A stretch of 64,000 nt of DNA from NCBI GenBank assembly GCA_949317995.1, contig OX439045.1, positions 46,829,693 through 46,893,692 on the forward strand. The letters are read 5' to 3'. Positions 63,420-64,000 of this stretch are shown here, one piece after another. This DNA comes from Acholoe squamosa. Lineage: Eukaryota; Annelida; Polychaeta; Phyllodocida; Polynoidae. Positions within the stretch are counted from its first letter, which is position 1. Each line of letters begins with the position of its first letter. Under the pieces are notes generated by a model, which was given only the letters and a program-made list of their open reading frames with translations, ran no database searches and was not told where the DNA came from. The position numbers and the translations under genes were made by a program.

Positions 63420-64000
63420 ATTAGGGTAGGGTGGGGTAAGATGCCCTTAATTTACACCTGTGTCATTTCTAAGGAATTTATTGCTACTTACAGAATAGCC
63501 TATATACATTAATCAAAGGATGGAATAACATGTTATTCATGTGCAAAAGCTTGTCAGCCCTGCCTCATAGAATGTTATGATAAAGCGTTTGTGAAAAAAA
63601 GTGGGCCTTTTACCCCATCGTCTAGGGGCTGGGATAAAAAAAAAAGCCCACAGCCTTTGGGGTAAATGGCCCACATGCACATAAAAGAGCATCATAATTG
63701 GAATAAATGCTCATTTTAGATATTTCATATTGAAGTTCAAGGAATGACAGGGTAAAATAGGATAAAATACCCTAATAACATGGAAATGAGCTAGTTCTAT
63801 GAAAATAATTCCCAATTGATGCATATTTTTCACAATAATCAAGGGATTGACCAGGTATAATGATTGTGGAATAGGTTGTCAGCCTAGCCTCATGGAATAT
63901 TTCATTTCAACGTTTGACAAAAAAACAGGGCATTTTACCCCACGCATCGAAAGGCTGGGGTAAAAGGCCCACACCGATGGGCCAAAAGGCCAATGGATTT
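63420..64000. repeat. Diverged tandem pair, unit about 310 bp, running off the window
   Basis: The segments near 63540-63670 and 63860-63990 share TTGTCAGCC..GCCTCAT.GAAT, TTTTACCCCA.CG and GGCTGGG.TAAAA.GGCCCAC. The preceding parts (GTAAGATGCCC / GGATAAAATACCC) also correspond. Non-coding repeat, truncated by the window end. Confidence 0.55.

Overview
The window is animal nuclear DNA, most likely from a marine invertebrate. The evidence is a spliced host gene with metazoan-style introns, class A GPCR sequences, and a dense mix of Ty3/Gypsy, DIRS-type (tyrosine-recombinase), Penelope and LINE retroelements, fold-back MITEs and (AT)n/(TC)n microsatellites. GPCR family expansion with this transposon mix would fit amphioxus or another invertebrate deuterostome, but the species cannot be fixed from the sequence alone. 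Only two genes look like intact host genes.

Layout. 0-5.2 kb: two diverged minisatellite arrays, then a decayed multi-part GPCR (+ strand) with a fold-back MITE inside its mid-region. 5.2-7.7 kb: old dispersed repeats. 7.77-15.16 kb: a minus-strand tyrosine-recombinase retrotransposon (DIRS order, Ngaro/PAT-like split direct repeats) with gag, RT-RNase H and recombinase frames open, plus an almost identical 2,580-bp tandem duplication of its 3' half. 15.2-21 kb: non-coding, with small repeats.

21.27-36.51 kb: a minus-strand host gene whose eight coding exons I assembled by eye into one 275-residue sugar-nucleotidyltransferase-like protein. Its second intron holds a very young 10.08-kb Ty3/Gypsy element (25,625-35,702, same strand, 378-bp LTRs with one visible difference). 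Beyond integrase, this element carries about 4 kb of non-standard coding sequence: an in-frame acidic, SR-rich and double C2H2 zinc-finger extension, a lysine/glutamate-rich helical protein and a further unknown frame. This is the least ordinary thing in the window.

36.5-45.3 kb: a degenerate plus-strand Ty3/Gypsy copy split by a 5'-truncated Penelope-like element (minus strand; RT plus GIY-YIG endonuclease, with a hammerhead-ribozyme-like core). 45.3-49.7 kb: SINE-like and fold-back repeats. 49.75-50.73 kb: an intact single-exon class A GPCR (minus strand) whose TM7 resembles the decayed receptor at 2.9-5.2 kb. 51.5-53.9 kb: a broken LINE interrupted by another insertion. 53.8-64 kb: fold-back elements, hAT-like MITEs, tandem duplications and otherwise unrecognised AT-rich sequence.

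The window reads as a receptor neighbourhood and one metabolic gene, heavily colonised by several generations of mobile elements. Two unrelated families, the DIRS-type element and the young Gypsy, both sit inside (AT)n tracts.
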